In this document: piece after piece, positions 26,276 through 34,149 of the stretch
How positions within the stretch are numbered: the stretch's first letter is position 1
Layout of the letters: each line of letters begins with the position of its first letter
NCBI GenBank assembly: GCA_947591155.1
Contig: CANQDA010000003.1
Coordinates: 1 to 64,000, forward strand
Length of the DNA stretch: 64,000 nt
Direction: 5' to 3'
Origin: an uncultured Lachnospiraceae bacterium
Lineage (GTDB): Bacteria > Bacillota > Clostridia > Lachnospirales > Lachnospiraceae
Position numbers and translations under genes: made by a program
The notes under the pieces: model-generated
Told to the model about the DNA's origin: nothing
What the model saw: only the letters and a program-made list of their open reading frames with translations
The model's database searches: none

Positions 26276-27064
26276 CTACTCCGCCGCTGTCGCCTGATCC
26301 TCCGGGTATCTGCACTCGATCCCCATCTCTTCAAACAGCCGCAGCCATCGCTCGGCAGGCTTCCTGTCCGTGACGACGATATTCACGTCGTGCAGGCTTC
26401 CCGCCATCGAGTACGCGGTCTTGTCGAACTTGCCACCCTCCGCGACAAGGATGTTCTTTCTGCCGGAATCCATCATCGTCTTCTTCGTGGACGCGAGCTG
26501 CTCCTGGGACTCCATCATGCCTCTCGCGGCGTCGAGCGCTTTGCAGGAAAAGATCACCTTGTCCACATAGTACGAGCGGATCGCATCGTCCGTCCGCGAT
26601 CCAAGAAACGCCAGGTAACGTCCCTCCATCACGCCGCCGGTGGAGATAATGTTCCAGTCCGAGACATCGGAGAGCTCCAGCAAAATCTCCATTGAATTCG
26701 TGATCACGGTCAGGCGCTTTCTGCACTCCTTGAGCGCCTTCGCCACGAAGACCGCCGTCGTGCTCGCGTCAAGGAAAATGTGTTCGTCCTCCTCAACCAG
26801 CGACGCCGCGATCTCGGCCATCTTCTGCTTGCCGGACACGTTGCGGTTCTTGCGCACATTGAACGGAAGCTCGATCCCAAGCGTCTCGTTCACCACCGCG
26901 CCGCCGTAGCTCTTCGTCGCGAAGCCTTCTTTTTCGAGTTTTTCCAGATCGCGGCGGATCGTCTCCTCCGAGACGTCGTAGAGCTGGCTGAGCTCGCTGA
27001 CCACCACTTTTTTTTCGCTCTGAAGCTTTTCGAGGATCTGGTTCCGTCGTTCCAGTGCTAACAT
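26276..27064 (-). CDS. DeoR-family transcriptional regulator of the operon
   Basis: 262 residues. The N-terminal winged helix-turn-helix is classic DeoR (RRNQILEKLQSEKKVVVSEL, then SEETIRRDLEKLEKEGF). The C-terminal sugar-phosphate-sensing domain has FLDASTTAVFVAKAL, VITNSMEILLEL and the SSTGG-like IISTGGVMEGRY loop. DeoR regulators usually bind phosphorylated sugars, so rhamnulose-1-phosphate or DHAP are plausible effectors. The gene is inside the operon between the shell protein PduT and pduQ, 13 bases from the former, so it is likely autoregulated. Candidate operators are the palindrome at 34980-34999 and the paired repeats at 35074-35122. Confidence 0.92.
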   Translation of the reverse strand: MLALERRNQILEKLQSEKKVVVSELSQLYDVSEETIRRDLEKLEKEGFATKSYGGAVVNETLGIELPFNVRKNRNVSGKQKMAEIAASLVEEDEHIFLDASTTAVFVAKALKECRKRLTVITNSMEILLELSDVSDWNIISTGGVMEGRYLAFLGSRTDDAIRSYYVDKVIFSCKALDAARGMMESQEQLASTKKTMMDSGRKNILVAEGGKFDKTAYSMAGSLHDVNIVVTDRKPAERWLRLFEEMGIECRYPEDQATAAE

Positions 27065-27077
27065 GGTCCTCTCTCCT

Positions 27078-27626
27078 TTACAGGATCGAATCCATCATCT
27101 TGCGGTCCGGATGCGCGATCACGGACGAATCGAGATACATACCCTTGCCCGCGACAAGCTGCTTCGCGCGCTCGATCGACGCCTCCACCGCGGACACTTC
27201 TCCGGTGATCAGCATGTAGGATTTTCCGCACATGCCCTTGGCGATGCGCAGCTCGATCAGATCCACGACGGCCGTCTTCGCCGCCTGGTCCGCCGCCTCG
27301 ATGATGGAAGCCGCGTCGTATGTCTCGAGAATGCCGAGCGCGCTGACTTCCTCCACCTGCGTCGCCCCGTAGATCGCCGGGAAAATGGACTCGTGAGGAT
27401 TGCCGAGCACAAAGCTGTCGATGCACTTGTCCTCACCCATCGCCTCGGCCGCCTCCACCGCGGCCTTCACCGCGCTGAGATCGCCTGTGATGATCGCGAT
27501 GTACTTTCCGGGACATACGGTCTGCGCCTCGAGGATCTCCACCTCTGAAGTCTTTACCATGGTATCCGCCGCCGTGATGCCGCTGGCGGTTGTCTTAAAT
27601 TCAATCATTCCGATTGCTCTGCTCAT
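27078..27626 (-). CDS. pduT: Tandem-BMC shell protein with Fe-S cysteine (PduT-like)
   Basis: 182 residues with two BMC domains (about 1-90 and 93-180), each starting with the fold's typical phrase (AIGMIEFKTTASGI and ALGILETYDAASII). Cys38 in TVCPGKY matches the residue that holds a 4Fe-4S cluster at the pore of PduT trimers. Such trimers pass electrons across the shell, and the neighbouring PduS is the expected partner. It sits 24 bases after pduS. PduT identity rests on the cysteine position, length and neighbour. Confidence 0.92.
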   Translation of the reverse strand: MSRAIGMIEFKTTASGITAADTMVKTSEVEILEAQTVCPGKYIAIITGDLSAVKAAVEAAEAMGEDKCIDSFVLGNPHESIFPAIYGATQVEEVSALGILETYDAASIIEAADQAAKTAVVDLIELRIAKGMCGKSYMLITGEVSAVEASIERAKQLVAGKGMYLDSSVIAHPDRKMMDSIL

Positions 27627-27650
27627 GTCTTGTACCTTTCCCCTTCATAG

Positions 27651-28976
27651 TTACGCCGTGATCGCAATGTAGCGATCCGTCACCTCAGTTACCGTTCCGC
27701 AGATGCTCGCGTGGATCCCCACGCTGAGTCCGTTCGCCGGCTGCGCGATCATCTGGCCTCGCGTAACCTTATCCCCGGCCTTGACGACCGGCTGGGCCGG
27801 CGCACCGATGTGCTGGCTCAGAAGAATCTTCACCTTCGGCACCCCGACGAGCTCCTCGTCGATCGGCGCCTCCTTATCGTACTTCGTCAGCGCCAGACGC
27901 GCCATCAGGCGTTCCTCCGGCACCTTGCGGTATTCTCTCGACTCCTTCACCGGCTTTGGCTGCACACCCTGCGGCGGCTTCACGCCGTTCTTCCGCAGTC
28001 CTACCTTCATGTCTGCGAGCAGGCTCCTCGGCGCCAGGCTCTGCGGGCAGGAGTACATCTCACAGACGCCGCAGGAGCTGCAGAACGCCGCGTCCAGATA
28101 CGGGTTCAGATCCCTGAAATCCGCGTTCGACGCCGCCCGCATGAAGCGCGCCGGGTCGATCGGATGTCCGAGATTGTTCCTCGGGCAGAGATCCGTACAG
28201 GTGTTGCACTGGCAGCAGATGGACGCCGCCCGTTTCAGATCTATCGAAGAAGTCCTGCGCTTCTTCATCACTATGATATGGTCCTGCGGAAGGACCAGAA
28301 TTGCATTCGTCGTCTTCGTCACCGGCTCCGAACCGCTGCCGATGCGTCCCATCATCGGGCCGCCCACAAAATAGATCGGATCCTTGATCGTGACGTTCCC
28401 GGCCTGCGCGACCACCTCGTCGAGCGTGCACCCCAGCGGGACGCGCACTGTCACGGGCTTGCTGACCTCGCCCACCACAGATATGTATTTGTCCGTCACC
28501 GGTTTCTGTTTCTCGACCGCCCGGTATGCGTTGTAGACCGTCTCCACGTTGAACACCGCGACGCCCTGCTCGATCGGCAGTCCGCCCGGCCGCACCACGC
28601 GCCCGGTCGCCTCATAGATCAGGACGACCTCATCGCCCATCGGGTAGACCTCGTCCAGAAGATGGATCCGCATCCCCGGAAACTCCCCAATGTGCGCCTG
28701 CAGCGCGTTCACGGTCTGCACATAGGACTTTTTGATCCCGATGATCGCCTCATTCGCGCCTACGGTCTGAGCGATCTCGTGGAACATTTTCATGATTTCA
28801 TAGGCATGTTTTTCCAGAAGCTGTCTGTGCAGCTTCAGCAGCGGCTCACACTCCGCACAGTTCATGAGAATCGTGTCCGCCTTGTCGGTGAGCTTCCCGT
28901 AGGTCGGGAAACCGGCGCCGCCCGCGCCTACCACACCGCTTTCCTGTAATATTTTCTGTAATTCCGCTATATTCAT
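27651..28976 (-). CDS. pduS: RnfC-like flavo/iron-sulfur cobalamin reductase (PduS)
   Basis: 441 residues. The N-terminal RnfC/Nqo1-like region has VGAGGAGFPTYGKL and MNCAECEPLL near the flavin/NADH site. Two 4Fe-4S motifs follow (CCQCNTCTDLCPRN and CSSCGVCEMYSCPQ). The C-terminus has a barrel-sandwich hybrid type domain (VKAGDKVTRGQMIA). PduS reduces cobalamin for PduO-mediated adenosylation and docks on PduT. The start at 28976 has GGAG and lies 4 bases after the pduN stop; a longer frame to 29030 overlaps pduN and lacks a ribosome site. Confidence 0.92.
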   Translation of the reverse strand: MNIAELQKILQESGVVGAGGAGFPTYGKLTDKADTILMNCAECEPLLKLHRQLLEKHAYEIMKMFHEIAQTVGANEAIIGIKKSYVQTVNALQAHIGEFPGMRIHLLDEVYPMGDEVVLIYEATGRVVRPGGLPIEQGVAVFNVETVYNAYRAVEKQKPVTDKYISVVGEVSKPVTVRVPLGCTLDEVVAQAGNVTIKDPIYFVGGPMMGRIGSGSEPVTKTTNAILVLPQDHIIVMKKRRTSSIDLKRAASICCQCNTCTDLCPRNNLGHPIDPARFMRAASNADFRDLNPYLDAAFCSSCGVCEMYSCPQSLAPRSLLADMKVGLRKNGVKPPQGVQPKPVKESREYRKVPEERLMARLALTKYDKEAPIDEELVGVPKVKILLSQHIGAPAQPVVKAGDKVTRGQMIAQPANGLSVGIHASICGTVTEVTDRYIAITA

Positions 28977-28980
28977 GGCG

Positions 28981-29247
28981 CTACTCCAATCCCGCACCGT
29001 CGTCAATGATACCGACGATCGCCGCATCAATCGGTGCTGTCTCTTCTCCGCAGCCGATCCTGGCCGCGCTTCCCTGAGCTACCAATACGTATTCTCCGAT
29101 TCCTGCACCGATGATATCGATGGCAATCAGCTGTTCAAGACCATCCTTCATATGATGCAGCGGCTCCACTATCATAAACTTCTGTCCGATCAATTTCTCA
29201 CTCTTCCGCGTGGACACCACGCTTCCAACAACCTTCCCTACAATCAT
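28981..29247 (-). CDS. pduN: Pentameric vertex protein of the BMC shell (PduN/EutN family)
   Basis: 88 residues. MIVGKVVGSVVSTRKSEKLI and VAQGSAARIGCGEETAPIDAA are the hallmarks of the EutN/CcmL/PduN pentamer, which caps the shell vertices. The start at 29247 has GGAGG five bases away and gives the normal family length. The frame remains open for another 38 codons to an ATG at 29361 with a poor ribosome site. If used, it would add a helical extension (VRDIIRETASAIRADILWYI). The short form is preferred. It is the only pentamer in the operon, so it is needed to close the shell. Confidence 0.9.
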   Translation of the reverse strand: MIVGKVVGSVVSTRKSEKLIGQKFMIVEPLHHMKDGLEQLIAIDIIGAGIGEYVLVAQGSAARIGCGEETAPIDAAIVGIIDDGAGLE

Positions 29248-29396
29248 ATGAACCTCCAGACCTTCGTCCCGGATGTACCATAGAATATCCGCCCGGATCG
29301 CCGATGCGGTTTCCCGAATGATATCCCGAACAGTGCCGGACGGGATATTCCATGACTTCATCCTGTCTTTCTTTATTTCTTTATTTTTATACTTCT

Positions 29397-30041
29397 TTAC
29401 CTGATAATCGTAACCGTGTTTCCCGTGGCAATCTTCGCCGCGTTCGCCTCGTCCGTGTCGATGTGCATCTCCAGCGTGAAGCTGTCGTCGACACGGATCT
29501 TGACCTGATTGAAGATCGTCCCGCGCTCGTTGTCCGCCTTCACGGAAACAATGTCTCCGTCATGCACACCTGCCGCCTGCGCGTCCCTCGGGGACATGTG
29601 GATATGGCGCATCGCCACGATACAGCCCTCGTTCAGGTAGATCGCGCCCTTCGGTCCGACGATCGCGATCGGGGCGCTGCCCTTAATGTCGCCGGACTCG
29701 CGGACCGGCACGTTCATGCCGAGCTTGATCGCGTCCGTCGCGGAGACCTCCACCTGGGAGGCCTTGCGGACCGGACCCAGAATGCGCACATTCTCGATCG
29801 CGCGCAGCTTCAGGCCCACGATGGTGACGGTCTCATTGGAGGCGAACTGTCCGCCCATCAGCTCCTTCTTCTTCGTGAGCTGATATCCCGGGCCGAACAG
29901 TGCCTCCACATGCTCCTGCGTCAGGTGGATGTGTCTGGCGGAAACGCCGATCGGAACGACAAAGCCGTTGCCCTTGTCCTCGTTCTGATTGATCGCGGCG
30001 ATTACCATTTTCGTGATCAACTCAATGTTGTTCGTTTCCAA
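29397..30041 (-). CDS. pduL: Phosphate propanoyltransferase (PduL) with putative encapsulation helix
   Basis: 214 residues. PduL-type phosphotransacylase with the metal-binding histidines in VSARHIHLTQEH, AMRHIHMSPRDA and MHIDTDEANA. It converts propionyl-CoA to propionyl-phosphate and regenerates CoA inside the compartment. Residues 4-18 (NNIELITKMVIAAIN) form an amphipathic helix followed by an Asn/Glu/Gly linker, as in other PduL encapsulation peptides. The start is a TTG with only a weak GGGTG site; the next ATG, at codon 12, would remove the helix, so TTG is preferred. No propionate kinase is in the window. Confidence 0.92.
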   Translation of the reverse strand: METNNIELITKMVIAAINQNEDKGNGFVVPIGVSARHIHLTQEHVEALFGPGYQLTKKKELMGGQFASNETVTIVGLKLRAIENVRILGPVRKASQVEVSATDAIKLGMNVPVRESGDIKGSAPIAIVGPKGAIYLNEGCIVAMRHIHMSPRDAQAAGVHDGDIVSVKADNERGTIFNQVKIRVDDSFTLEMHIDTDEANAAKIATGNTVTIIR

Positions 30042-30067
30042 GAGTACACCCGCTTTCTTTCAGATAC

Positions 30068-30346
30068 TTATTTGAGTGTGGGTAAAATCTTCTCCACATC
30101 GTTGTGCGGACGCGGGATCACGTGCGTCGCTACCAGCTCGCCCAGTCTGGACGCAGCCGCGCTGCCGCTCTCCACCGCGGACTTCACTGCTCCTACGTCG
30201 CCGCGAACCATAACGGTCACGAGACCGGAACCGATCTTCTCCGTGCCTACAAGCACCACGTTCGCCGCCTTGCACATTGCGTCAGCAGCCTCGATCGCAG
30301 CGGTAAGTCCTCTTGTTTCCACCATTCCTAATGCTTCCTGTGTCAT
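30068..30346 (-). CDS. Hexameric BMC shell protein, PduA/PduJ type (copy 1)
   Basis: 92 residues, one BMC domain. [20 protein letters not shown] and [19 protein letters not shown] are the typical PduA/PduJ features, with the pore-lining loop GTEKIGSGL. Such hexamers tile the shell facets and let propanediol pass. It is nearly identical to the protein encoded at 30756-31034; they flank the odd BMC gene at 30396-30728. AAGGAGG precedes the start. Confidence 0.95.
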   Translation of the reverse strand: MTQEALGMVETRGLTAAIEAADAMCKAANVVLVGTEKIGSGLVTVMVRGDVGAVKSAVESGSAAASRLGELVATHVIPRPHNDVEKILPTLK

Positions 30347-30395
30347 TGATTTTTCCTCCTTAAATATTGTATGGATTGATAAGTTTTACGTTATA

Positions 30396-30728
30396 CTAAC
30401 AGTCGAGCGGGACTTCGGAGCCTCTTCCGCCAAGCGGAGCGCTCTTGTCCCAACGGCTCTTGCTCAGCTCTACGATCCTCACGATTTCCTCATGCGGGCG
30501 GGCTATGACTGCATGGGCCACCGGTTTCTTGATGGCCTTGGCGCTCGCGGTCTCAACTGCCTCCGTGACAGCGGCCACGTCGCCCTCCACAATCATGGTC
30601 ACCAGACGTCCTCCCAGCTTGCGCTCCCATGACGCCAGCTCCACATCCGCCGTTTTGCACATGATATCCAGTGCGTCGATCGCCGCAGCTACGCCTGTAA
30701 TCTCAATAAACCCATATGACTTGCTCAT
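30396..30728 (-). CDS. BMC shell protein with C-terminal extension
   Basis: 110 residues. A BMC domain (SYGFIEITGVAAAIDALDIM, then GGRLVTMIVEGDVAAV) runs to about residue 90. A 20-residue polar tail (RWDKSAPLGGRGSEVPLDC) ends in cysteine. The pore loop (ASWERKLGGRL) is bulkier and more charged than in the two PduA-like proteins around it, so its permeability probably differs. It resembles PduK/EutK-like minor facet proteins in outline but lacks their extra domain. A GGAG site precedes the start. Confidence 0.9.
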   Translation of the reverse strand: MSKSYGFIEITGVAAAIDALDIMCKTADVELASWERKLGGRLVTMIVEGDVAAVTEAVETASAKAIKKPVAHAVIARPHEEIVRIVELSKSRWDKSAPLGGRGSEVPLDC

Positions 30729-30755
30729 GAGTCAACTCCTTTTTGTATGCTTGGA

Positions 30756-31034
30756 TCAAAGCTTCGGCAGGATCTTCTCCACATCCGCGTGCGGACGCGG
30801 GATCACGTGCTGCGCTACCAGCTCGCCCAGTCTGGACGCCGCCGCGCTGCCGCTCTCCACCGCTGCCTTGACCGCTCCCACGTCGCCGCGGACCATGACG
30901 GTCACGAGACCGGAACCGATCTTCTCTGTGCCTACAAGTACCACTTCCGCCGCCTTCGTCATCGCGTCAGCCGCCTCGATCGCCGCGGTAAGTCCTCTGG
31001 TTTCTACCATTCCTAAAGCTTCCTGTGACATCAT
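30756..31034 (-). CDS. Hexameric BMC shell protein, PduA/PduJ type (copy 2)
   Basis: 92 residues. It is almost the same as the protein at 30068-30346, differing mainly at the N-terminus, near residue 26 (MTKAAE versus MCKAAN) and at the C-terminus. The pore loop GTEKIGSGL is unchanged. The high DNA similarity of the two genes indicates a recent duplication, as with pduA/pduJ of enterobacteria. AGGAGG precedes the start. Confidence 0.95.
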   Translation of the reverse strand: MMSQEALGMVETRGLTAAIEAADAMTKAAEVVLVGTEKIGSGLVTVMVRGDVGAVKAAVESGSAAASRLGELVAQHVIPRPHADVEKILPKL

Positions 31035-31134
31035 TCATTCCTCCTGAATTTGTAATTTAGTTTTCTGATTGACCCTGTAACTTTATCTTTCACCCTGTCT
31101 CCGGCTCGTAACTCCGATCCGCCTCCGACCGGCG

Positions 31135-31449
31135 CTAGTCTTTATCCAGCGCGCTGATCTTCAGCATCTCCTCGGTGCCCGGCTCCGGGTTCGGGATAAT
31201 ATGGTGCTGCACCACGCCGGTCATGCGCTCGGCGGTCTCAATACCGGCTTCCATCGCCGCCGTCACATCGGCAACGCTTCCGCGATATTTGATGGTAACC
31301 AGCAGAGGCACCGGAAGGCTGTCCGCGTTGGCCGGCTTGTTCTTGTCGAACACATCAAGCCGGACGTTCGCGGCCTTGCAGCCGGCGTCCGCCGCCACGA
31401 AAGCGGTGGTCAGGCCGAATACCTCTAAGATTCCTACTGCTTCTGCCAT
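31135..31449 (-). CDS. BMC shell protein with an insertion in the pore region
   Basis: 104 residues. The BMC domain begins AVGILEVFGLTTAFVAADAG, but an extra segment (VFDKNKPANADSLPVP, about 33-48) lies where the short pore loop would be, before LLVTIKYRGSVADV. The C-terminus ends HHIIPNPEPGTEEMLKIS. The insertion should fill or reshape the pore. Similar proteins are known from aldolase-containing sugar compartments, where they are minor facet tiles. First shell gene of the operon, 24 bases after the dehydrogenase gene. Confidence 0.9.
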   Translation of the reverse strand: MAEAVGILEVFGLTTAFVAADAGCKAANVRLDVFDKNKPANADSLPVPLLVTIKYRGSVADVTAAMEAGIETAERMTGVVQHHIIPNPEPGTEEMLKISALDKD

Positions 31450-31473
31450 GTCGTGTCTCCTTTACCCGTGTGG

Positions 31474-32700
31474 TCACTGGTTGATGATCGCAATCTTCAG
31501 TCCTGCCATCGCCAGATTCGTCTTGTGAGCCTCGTTGATCTGGTCGAGCGGGAAGCGGTGTGTGATCAGCTCCGACATCGGAAGGCCGATGCCCTTCGCT
31601 CTTCTCAGGAAATCAAAGGTCGTCGCGTAGTCTCTCAGGGTGTAAACCCAGGAGCCCACCGTCGTAATCTCCTTGGAGCAGATATCAAAGTGCGGATTGA
31701 TCGTCGCGTCGCCGCCGTTGATGAAGAACCCAAGCTCGCAGAGGCCGCCGCCGTTGCGGATGAACTTGTAGATGTTCGCGTGCGCCACCGGGGAACCCGT
31801 GCACTGGAACGCGAAATCCGCGAGATGTCCGCCGAACGCGTCCTTCACACCGCCCGCAAGAGCCTCGATGCCCTTGAAGTCCTTGAAGTTCACGGTCTGG
31901 CTCGCGCCCATGCGCTTCGCGAAATCAAGGCGCTTCTGCTCGCCGTCCACCGCGCAGATGTTCTCGATGCCCATCGTGCGCAGCACCGCGATACAGATCA
32001 GGCCGATCGGGCCGCAGCCCTGTACGACGACTCTGCTGTTGAAGCGGAGAATGTTCGTTGTCTTCGCGCGCTCTACTGCGTGAACGAGAACGGCGCACGG
32101 CTCGATGAGGATTCTGGAATCCAGATCCAGATCACTCACGTTGAAGAACGTGGAGCCGAACGATCCTCCGCGGATGAAGATATAGTCGGAAAACCACCCG
32201 TTCAGATGAACGTCGTCGTCCGGAAGCAGTCCGTAGACGTCCGCGCCGCCGACATTTTTCTTGTTCAGATCATACATCGTGATCTCCGGATCGTCCTTGA
32301 AGATCATGCAGGTGACAATCTTGTCGCCGACCTTCACTGGCTTACCGGCCGTGTCGGTCTTGACGTTCTTGCCCATCGCCACGATCTCGCCGGTGCCCTC
32401 GTGTCCCAGCGCTACCGGGATCAGGCCGAACGGGTCTCTCTTGAATTCATGGGCGTCCGTGCCGCAGATACCGCAGCCCTCGACCTTGACAAGGATGTCG
32501 TCGTCGCCTACCGGCGGGATCGGGAACTCCTTGATGTCATAGTGTTCGAGAGCGGTCAGCATGGCGACCCTCGCTGTCTTCGGGATCGCGCCGCCCGCTG
32601 CCCTCGGTGCGGACGCGGCAGGAGCGGATGCCCCGTTTCCTGTCATGCCGGAGAGAACCTGTCTAACGATCTCTTCGATATTTACATTGTTAATATCCAT
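31474..32700 (-). CDS. Zinc-type alcohol/lactaldehyde dehydrogenase with putative encapsulation helix
   Basis: 408 residues. The medium-chain dehydrogenase has the catalytic zinc motifs CGICGTDAHE and GHEGTGEIVAMG and the NAD fold VVVQGCGPIGLI. The usual structural-zinc cysteine tetrad is absent; the corresponding segment (CMIFKDDPEITMYDLNKK) has one cysteine. Residues 1-20 (NNVNIEEIVRQVLSGMTG) form an amphipathic helix followed by an Ala/Ser/Pro linker, like BMC targeting peptides. Since pduQ is also present, this enzyme may reduce lactaldehyde to 1,2-propanediol inside the shell (inference). GGAGG precedes the start. Confidence 0.88.
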   Translation of the reverse strand: MDINNVNIEEIVRQVLSGMTGNGASAPAASAPRAAGGAIPKTARVAMLTALEHYDIKEFPIPPVGDDDILVKVEGCGICGTDAHEFKRDPFGLIPVALGHEGTGEIVAMGKNVKTDTAGKPVKVGDKIVTCMIFKDDPEITMYDLNKKNVGGADVYGLLPDDDVHLNGWFSDYIFIRGGSFGSTFFNVSDLDLDSRILIEPCAVLVHAVERAKTTNILRFNSRVVVQGCGPIGLICIAVLRTMGIENICAVDGEQKRLDFAKRMGASQTVNFKDFKGIEALAGGVKDAFGGHLADFAFQCTGSPVAHANIYKFIRNGGGLCELGFFINGGDATINPHFDICSKEITTVGSWVYTLRDYATTFDFLRRAKGIGLPMSELITHRFPLDQINEAHKTNLAMAGLKIAIINQ

Positions 32701-32718
32701 GGTCTGTTCTCCTCCTGA

Positions 32719-34110
32719 TTAACGTATGCAAAGGCTGTCGGACATGACGCAGCGCCTTCTCTTCGTGAAGGTGCTCGCGCTTGTGAGTCCCTCGCCGGTA
32801 CGGCTCGCAATCGTGAACGTGCAGTAGCCCTCTCCCCCGAAGCCGAGCGCCGCATAGGACGGAGCGTTCTTCACGAGGATGGCGGTATCGATCGCTTTCG
32901 CATACTTTGTGATATTGTCTATGTTCTTGGAATGGATGTGCGCGGAATGACGATTGCCGTGCTCAAGCCAAACCGCCTGATCTACCGCGTCGTCAAAATC
33001 CTTCGCGCGGACGACGCCGAGGATCGGCATCATCAGCTCCGTCGCGATCAGCGGATGCTCCTTCGGGCCTTCGAAGGTGATGCAGCGGATGTTCGACGGG
33101 ACGTTCACCCCGATCATCGCCAGCAGCGCCTTCGCGCTGCGCCCCACACACTTGCGGTTCAGCTTGCCGCCCGCCAGCACGACCTCGGTGAGCTTGTCCT
33201 GCTCCTCCTTCGAGGCCAGATAGCAGTCGTTTTCGCTGACCAGATAATGCATCAGCTCATCCGCAATCGAGGCGACCGCCACGATCTCCTTCTCCGCGAT
33301 GCACGGGAGATTGTTGTCGAATGTGCATCCGTTCACGATATCCTGCGCCGCCTTCCGGACGTCGGCCGTCTCGTCCACGAGCGCCGGCGGATTGCCCGCG
33401 CCCGCGCCGATGCCGCGCTTCCCGGAGGAGAGCACCGCGGTCACAACGCCGGGGCCTCCGGTCGCCGCGATCAGCGGGATATCCTTGTGCTTCATCATGA
33501 TATTGCTTGTCTCCAGCGTCGGATTCTCGACCGTCACCGCGATGTTGTCCGGGCCGCCGGCCTCAAGGGAAGCCTCGTTCACCAGATTGATCGCGTAGAT
33601 CGACGTCTTGATCGCAGCCGGGTGCGGATTGAATACCACGGTATTTCCTCCGGCCAGCATGCCGATCGTATTGCACAGGACGGTCTCGCTCGGGTTCGTG
33701 CACGGGGTGATCGCGCCGATCACACCGAACGGCCCCATCTCGATCAGGGTCAGTCCTCTGTCTCCGGACCACGCGGTCGTCGTGATATCCTCCGTGCCGG
33801 GCGTCTTGTCCGCCACCAGATGATGCTTGAGGATCTTGTCCCCGACGTTTCCCATCCCGGTCTCGTCCACGCCCATGCGCGCCAGCACTTCCGCGTTCTC
33901 CTTGATCTTCCTGCGGATGCAGCTGATGATCTTCTCCCTCTGATCCATCGACATCTTCCTGACAATGAGCTCTGCCTTTTTCGCGGCCTCTATCGCATCG
34001 TTCATGTCCTTGAAAATACCGTGTTTCCCGGTGGGAGCGTCAGCGATCTGCATCTTCGCCATGACTTCCTGCACAATTTCCTGTACCATGTTTTCACTGA
34101 TTGATGACAT
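32719..34110 (-). CDS. pduP: CoA-acylating propionaldehyde dehydrogenase (PduP) with encapsulation helix
   Basis: 463 residues, normal for PduP. The catalytic Cys lies in NNLPCIAEKE; PFGVIGAITPCTNPSET and GGGNTVVFNPHP-like sequence (AGGNTVVFNPHP) form the cofactor site. The N-terminal 18 residues (SSISENMVQEIVQEVMAKM) and the following linker are the well-known PduP encapsulation signal. It oxidises propionaldehyde with CoA and NAD+ to propionyl-CoA. It is second in the operon after the aldolase; a GGGG site precedes the start. Confidence 0.95.
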   Translation of the reverse strand: MSSISENMVQEIVQEVMAKMQIADAPTGKHGIFKDMNDAIEAAKKAELIVRKMSMDQREKIISCIRRKIKENAEVLARMGVDETGMGNVGDKILKHHLVADKTPGTEDITTTAWSGDRGLTLIEMGPFGVIGAITPCTNPSETVLCNTIGMLAGGNTVVFNPHPAAIKTSIYAINLVNEASLEAGGPDNIAVTVENPTLETSNIMMKHKDIPLIAATGGPGVVTAVLSSGKRGIGAGAGNPPALVDETADVRKAAQDIVNGCTFDNNLPCIAEKEIVAVASIADELMHYLVSENDCYLASKEEQDKLTEVVLAGGKLNRKCVGRSAKALLAMIGVNVPSNIRCITFEGPKEHPLIATELMMPILGVVRAKDFDDAVDQAVWLEHGNRHSAHIHSKNIDNITKYAKAIDTAILVKNAPSYAALGFGGEGYCTFTIASRTGEGLTSASTFTKRRRCVMSDSLCIR

Positions 34111-34149
34111 GAAATTGTCCCCCTTCGTGTTACCAGAATATACTCGAAC

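Noticed and set aside
32932..34104. 390-codon plus-strand open frame opposite pduP
   Set aside because: Same pattern of Arg/Asp/His-rich shadow sequence; pduP is certain on the minus strand.
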